Origin: an uncultured Clostridia bacterium
Lineage (GTDB): Bacteria > Bacillota > Clostridia > Oscillospirales > Acutalibacteraceae
Direction: 5' to 3'
Assembly: GCA_937892525.1 (NCBI GenBank)
Contig: CALAEV010000018.1
Location: 17,309-81,308 of the forward strand
Length of the DNA: 64,000 nucleotides
This document shows positions 61,706 to 64,000 of this stretch, piece by piece (position 1 is the stretch's first letter; every line of letters begins with the position of its first letter). The position numbers were made by a program, and so were the translations under genes. A model generated the notes under the pieces. It ran no database searches. It was given only the letters and a program-made list of their open reading frames with translations, and was not told where the DNA came from.

Positions 61706-62989
61706 TTACTTTTGTATAAGTTTAGATTGTCTATATTGTTCCGCTTCTGGTATATCTATCCATTCAACAGTTTTATCGAAGTTTTTTCTCACTTCAGATT
61801 TTATTTCCTCTAAAGTAACAGCAAAAAACTCTCTACGAGTATTAATCTTATTTAACTTTTTCTTTTCAAAAGCATTATGTAATGCTGTTTCTAATTTTGG
61901 TGCGTCTTCTGTAAATATCATTGCATGAACATCAAAGTTAAAAGGAACTGAAGCATCACTCAATTCATCAACTCGTTCTTGTGGGTCAAGTCTTCGTGTC
62001 ATACCTATTTTGTAAACATTTTCTCCAAATGCACCAATATTACTAATTATATACACATAACCAGCTTTTCTATTTGCTTCTCTATAATCAACGTCCTCAA
62101 TTGCTTTTGATGTGTCAATAATTTGGTTCTCTAATTGAACCTTCTTTTCTAACAATTCAGCAGTTTCACCATTTTTCTCAATTTGACTTAATATCACATT
62201 AAGAGCATTTTCATAATGTGCTTGTTCTTTTTTCAGGCGTTTTCTTTCCTCTTCAATTTCTTTAAGTACTTTTGCCTCTTCACGTTCTTGTGCTCTTAAT
62301 TCTTTTTGACGTTCTTTTTCTTCTTGCTTTTTTTGTTGAAAATCTAAAGCAAGTTTTACTTCATCAATTTTCAAACGAACGTATCCTGGTGAAATACCAA
62401 TTCCCATTGTTTTTCCTAATTTAGAAATTTGCTCACTTATTTTATGAATTCTTTCAATGGAACGTTCTAAATTTGAAACTTTGACATTTGCTACAATATC
62501 ATCACATTCAACATTAAAAGCACGTAATAGCAACTTTTTATAGTTATTAACCATTGTACGACCTTGCGAAAGACTCCCATTAACTTGCCAATTTGTGTTA
62601 CCATAAGCAGCATCGTCATTTTTAATACACTGTTTCTGCATATCTCTTAATTTTGTTAACTGTGTTTTGTATAAATCCGAATTTGCAAATTCAAAAGAGG
62701 GTTTATACAAGCCATAATCTAACACATTAATATCAGTATCAAATACAGATAGTTGTTTTTGTTTTTCTGTGAGTGCCACATTAAGAACACTAATTTGTGA
62801 ATCTAATTTTGTTACTACGTTATTTTTTTCATTAATTGATAAACCTAAATTTGCAATTGTGGTTTCTAAGTCACAGATTTGTTTTCTTAGTTTTTCTATT
62901 TCCTGTTGTTCAGGAGACAACATCTTGTTTAATCTTTCAATTTCACTTTGTAATTGTTTTTCCTTTTTTGATGGACCAAAAATACCCAT
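61706..62989 (-). CDS. DUF4041 and GIY-YIG (T5orf172) nuclease, SNIPE-like
   Basis: A 427-residue predicted DNA endonuclease. Residues 8-82 form a coiled coil; about 95-260 match the DUF4041 pattern (YGLYKPSFEF, then a long charged helix rich in Glu/Lys/Arg); 260-300 continue helical; 309-400 are the GIY-YIG domain. The domain shows GYVYIIS (310-316), VYKIGMT (325-331), Arg332/333, the catalytic Glu367 in LETALHNAF and RREFFAV (385-391), so the active site looks complete. The same domain pair occurs in the phage-defence nuclease SNIPE, which has its own membrane helix. None is present here; the neighbour 11 bases upstream encodes one. The ATG follows AAGGAGAAC. Confidence 0.88.
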   Translation of the reverse strand: MGIFGPSKKEKQLQSEIERLNKMLSPEQQEIEKLRKQICDLETTIANLGLSINEKNNVVTKLDSQISVLNVALTEKQKQLSVFDTDINVLDYGLYKPSFEFANSDLYKTQLTKLRDMQKQCIKNDDAAYGNTNWQVNGSLSQGRTMVNNYKKLLLRAFNVECDDIVANVKVSNLERSIERIHKISEQISKLGKTMGIGISPGYVRLKIDEVKLALDFQQKKQEEKERQKELRAQEREEAKVLKEIEEERKRLKKEQAHYENALNVILSQIEKNGETAELLEKKVQLENQIIDTSKAIEDVDYREANRKAGYVYIISNIGAFGENVYKIGMTRRLDPQERVDELSDASVPFNFDVHAMIFTEDAPKLETALHNAFEKKKLNKINTRREFFAVTLEEIKSEVRKNFDKTVEWIDIPEAEQYRQSKLIQK

Positions 62990-63000
62990 AACAGTTCTCC

Positions 63001-63507
63001 TTATTTATCATTATACTTGATACACATTTTTCGTGTTTTTTTATTAGTTGAAATTTCCAATATCAAAAAATCATTCATAATACTAATATTTTCATCCGAC
63101 TCAAATCTAATTAATTCACTAACCGCTCCGTTCGGTTGAATCGATATTGGAAATTGAGCAGAAAATATACGTTCTGTTCTTGGAATATCAGTTTCTGGAA
63201 ACTGGGGATAATAATGTTCTCCAGACCACGTTTTATTCAAGTTGCATATTATATTATTATTTGAATTGGCAAGAACCATTTTTGTAATATGCAATGTCGA
63301 TGACGAACAATTAATTATCGACATTTTTATTAATAAAACAGTTTTATTTCCAACCGTAACTAGCTCTACTTTGTCTGACATAATTTCATATTTTTCTTTA
63401 TTTCTTATACGAGAAGATACATATTGTGAAATTGTAAGAATTAAAGCAATTAAAGCAATTAAAAAATCCTTGTTATTTACAATCCATTTCCAAATTTGTA
63501 CAAACAT
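63001..63507 (-). CDS. Small membrane protein, putative partner of the GIY-YIG nuclease
   Basis: I do not recognise a family. The 168-residue protein has one transmembrane helix (about residues 14-30, FLIALIALILTISQYV), then a basic stretch and a beta-rich soluble domain of about 130 residues (VLLIKMSIINCSSSTLHITK; APISIQPNGAVSEL-like FPISIQPNGAVSELI), suggesting an immunoglobulin-like sandwich. I prefer the ATG at 63507, preceded by TAAGGTGATA, over an ATG at 63525 that lies upstream of this site. It ends 11 bases before the nuclease gene and is surely co-transcribed with it. A role as membrane anchor or sensor is inference from this pairing. Confidence 0.75.
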   Translation of the reverse strand: MFVQIWKWIVNNKDFLIALIALILTISQYVSSRIRNKEKYEIMSDKVELVTVGNKTVLLIKMSIINCSSSTLHITKMVLANSNNNIICNLNKTWSGEHYYPQFPETDIPRTERIFSAQFPISIQPNGAVSELIRFESDENISIMNDFLILEISTNKKTRKMCIKYNDK

Positions 63508-63900
63508 TTGTATCACCTTATTCATTAAAATTTCATTTTGTCTAGGTCAATATCTTACTTACATACATTCTATATTTATAATCGACAAAAATTAGGGAAT
63601 TGTGACAGCTTTTGAATAAATAATAAGTCTTGTATTCAAATTATCACCACTATTATTTTAACATATAATTCCTATTTTGTAACTATATAAGTTTAATAGA
63701 TGTACGAAAAAACGGAATTTAACTTATACCATCTACAAAACAAAAAGCAACAGTTTTCACGCTGCTGCCCACTTCGACCCTACATATCTGAAAGATGGTG
63801 TAATGAGGTCGATAAAATAAAGTATTTAAAAAATATTGAACACAGGTAAAAAATGATGTATAATTACTTTGTGGTACTTTTGAAATGAGGTGAAGTATCT
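63508..63900. other. Gene-free stretch between the nuclease operon and the LysR gene
   Basis: About 390 bases with no convincing ORF. It holds the promoter of the LysR gene on the right and presumably that of the minus-strand operon on the left; no strong minus-strand -35/-10 pair stands out. A minus-strand terminator-like hairpin lies at 63738-63767: GCAGCAG (63761-63767) with CTGTTGC (63747-63753), one mismatch, then a T-rich run. Its source transcript is unclear. Confidence 0.6.
63836..63864 (+). promoter_or_regulatory. Sigma-A promoter of the LysR gene
   Basis: TTGAAC (63836-63841), 17 bases, TATAAT (63859-63864), followed by the ribosome binding site GAGGTG at 63887-63892. Confidence 0.8.
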
Positions 63901-64000
63901 ATGAACATATTACATATGAAATACGCAGTTGAAGTAGCAAAAGTCGGTTCTCTTAATAAGGCTTCTGAAACCTTGTTGGTTGCAACTCCAAACATTAGCC
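63901..64000 (+). CDS. LysR-type transcriptional regulator, N-terminal fragment cut by window end
   Basis: The first 33 codons read MNILHMKYAVEVAKVGSLNK ASETLLVATPNIS, the start of a LysR helix-turn-helix (the SLNKASETL and TPNIS parts are typical). The gene runs off the right edge, so nothing can be said about its effector domain. It has a consensus promoter and a GAGGTG site. Its promoter region also faces the nuclease operon, but control of that operon is not implied by anything visible. Confidence 0.8.
   Translation, partial: MNILHMKYAVEVAKVGSLNKASETLLVATPNIS

Noticed and set aside
63747..63767. Plus-strand terminator
   Set aside because: On the plus strand the stem is followed by CCACTTCG rather than T residues; only the minus-strand reading fits a terminator.

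Overview
The window looks like chromosomal DNA of an AT-rich, endospore-forming, Gram-positive anaerobe of the class Clostridia, most likely a gut member of the Ruminococcaceae/Oscillospiraceae. The evidence is a GerA-type germinant receptor, sporulation sigma factor G, a YlmC/YmxH sporulation protein, a SpoVB/MurJ-family flippase next to MazG and an RqcP-type S4 protein, HemZ, strong AGGAGG-type ribosome binding sites and sigma-A promoters of the TTGACA-17-TATAAT type. The species assignment is inference.

Layout. 120-3848: gerA-B-C operon. 3842-6064 (-): degenerate-GGDEF/EAL c-di-GMP protein. 6255-12042 (+): phosphohexomutase, NifU-like protein, GH38 alpha-mannosidase and a glycerophosphodiesterase-like protein. 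12090-22752: nagB, a zinc-ribbon membrane protein, a GPH sugar symporter, a second GH38 alpha-mannosidase, a divergent anchored GH51-like protein, N-acetylneuraminate lyase and an AGE-family epimerase. Together these resemble a locus for host N-glycan/sialoglycan foraging. 22857-32217 (-): one long run, glmU-pth-mfd-DUF554-LtaS-like-metallophosphoesterase. 32360-33277 (+): GT2 glycosyltransferase, followed by a palindromic repeat element. 33564-44693 (+): housekeeping run recJ-relA-dtd-MBL-hemZ-nucleoside kinase-flippase-mazG-hup-rqcP. 44764-48504 (-): ECF sigma factor, putative anti-sigma factor, a lipoprotein serpin and a membrane-anchored protein of unknown function. 48710-55234: YiiX-like hydrolase (+), then zapA-U32 peptidase-dut, sigG-ylmC and glmS (all -). 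55307-60976: membrane protein, pduL, two HAD phosphatases, an FkbM methyltransferase and an APC amino-acid permease. 61132-64000 is the most accessory-looking part: a MITE-like inverted repeat, an initiator tRNA with an unusual T-stem, a two-gene minus-strand operon (small membrane protein plus DUF4041/GIY-YIG nuclease) and the start of a LysR regulator cut by the window end.

How the genes work together. Amino-sugar flux is the main metabolic theme. NanA and the epimerase would release and interconvert ManNAc/GlcNAc, NagB would feed fructose-6-P, and GlmS and GlmU run the opposite, anabolic route to UDP-GlcNAc. The two mannosidases and the GPH transporter would supply mannose, with the phosphohexomutase linking hexose phosphates. 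The strongest candidate for an under-described system is the DUF4041-GIY-YIG nuclease with its separate membrane partner, which resembles a split form of the single-chain membrane nuclease used in phage defence (SNIPE-like). The ECF-sigma/anti-sigma/serpin operon is the second. No CRISPR array, rRNA, insertion-sequence transposase or prophage was seen.
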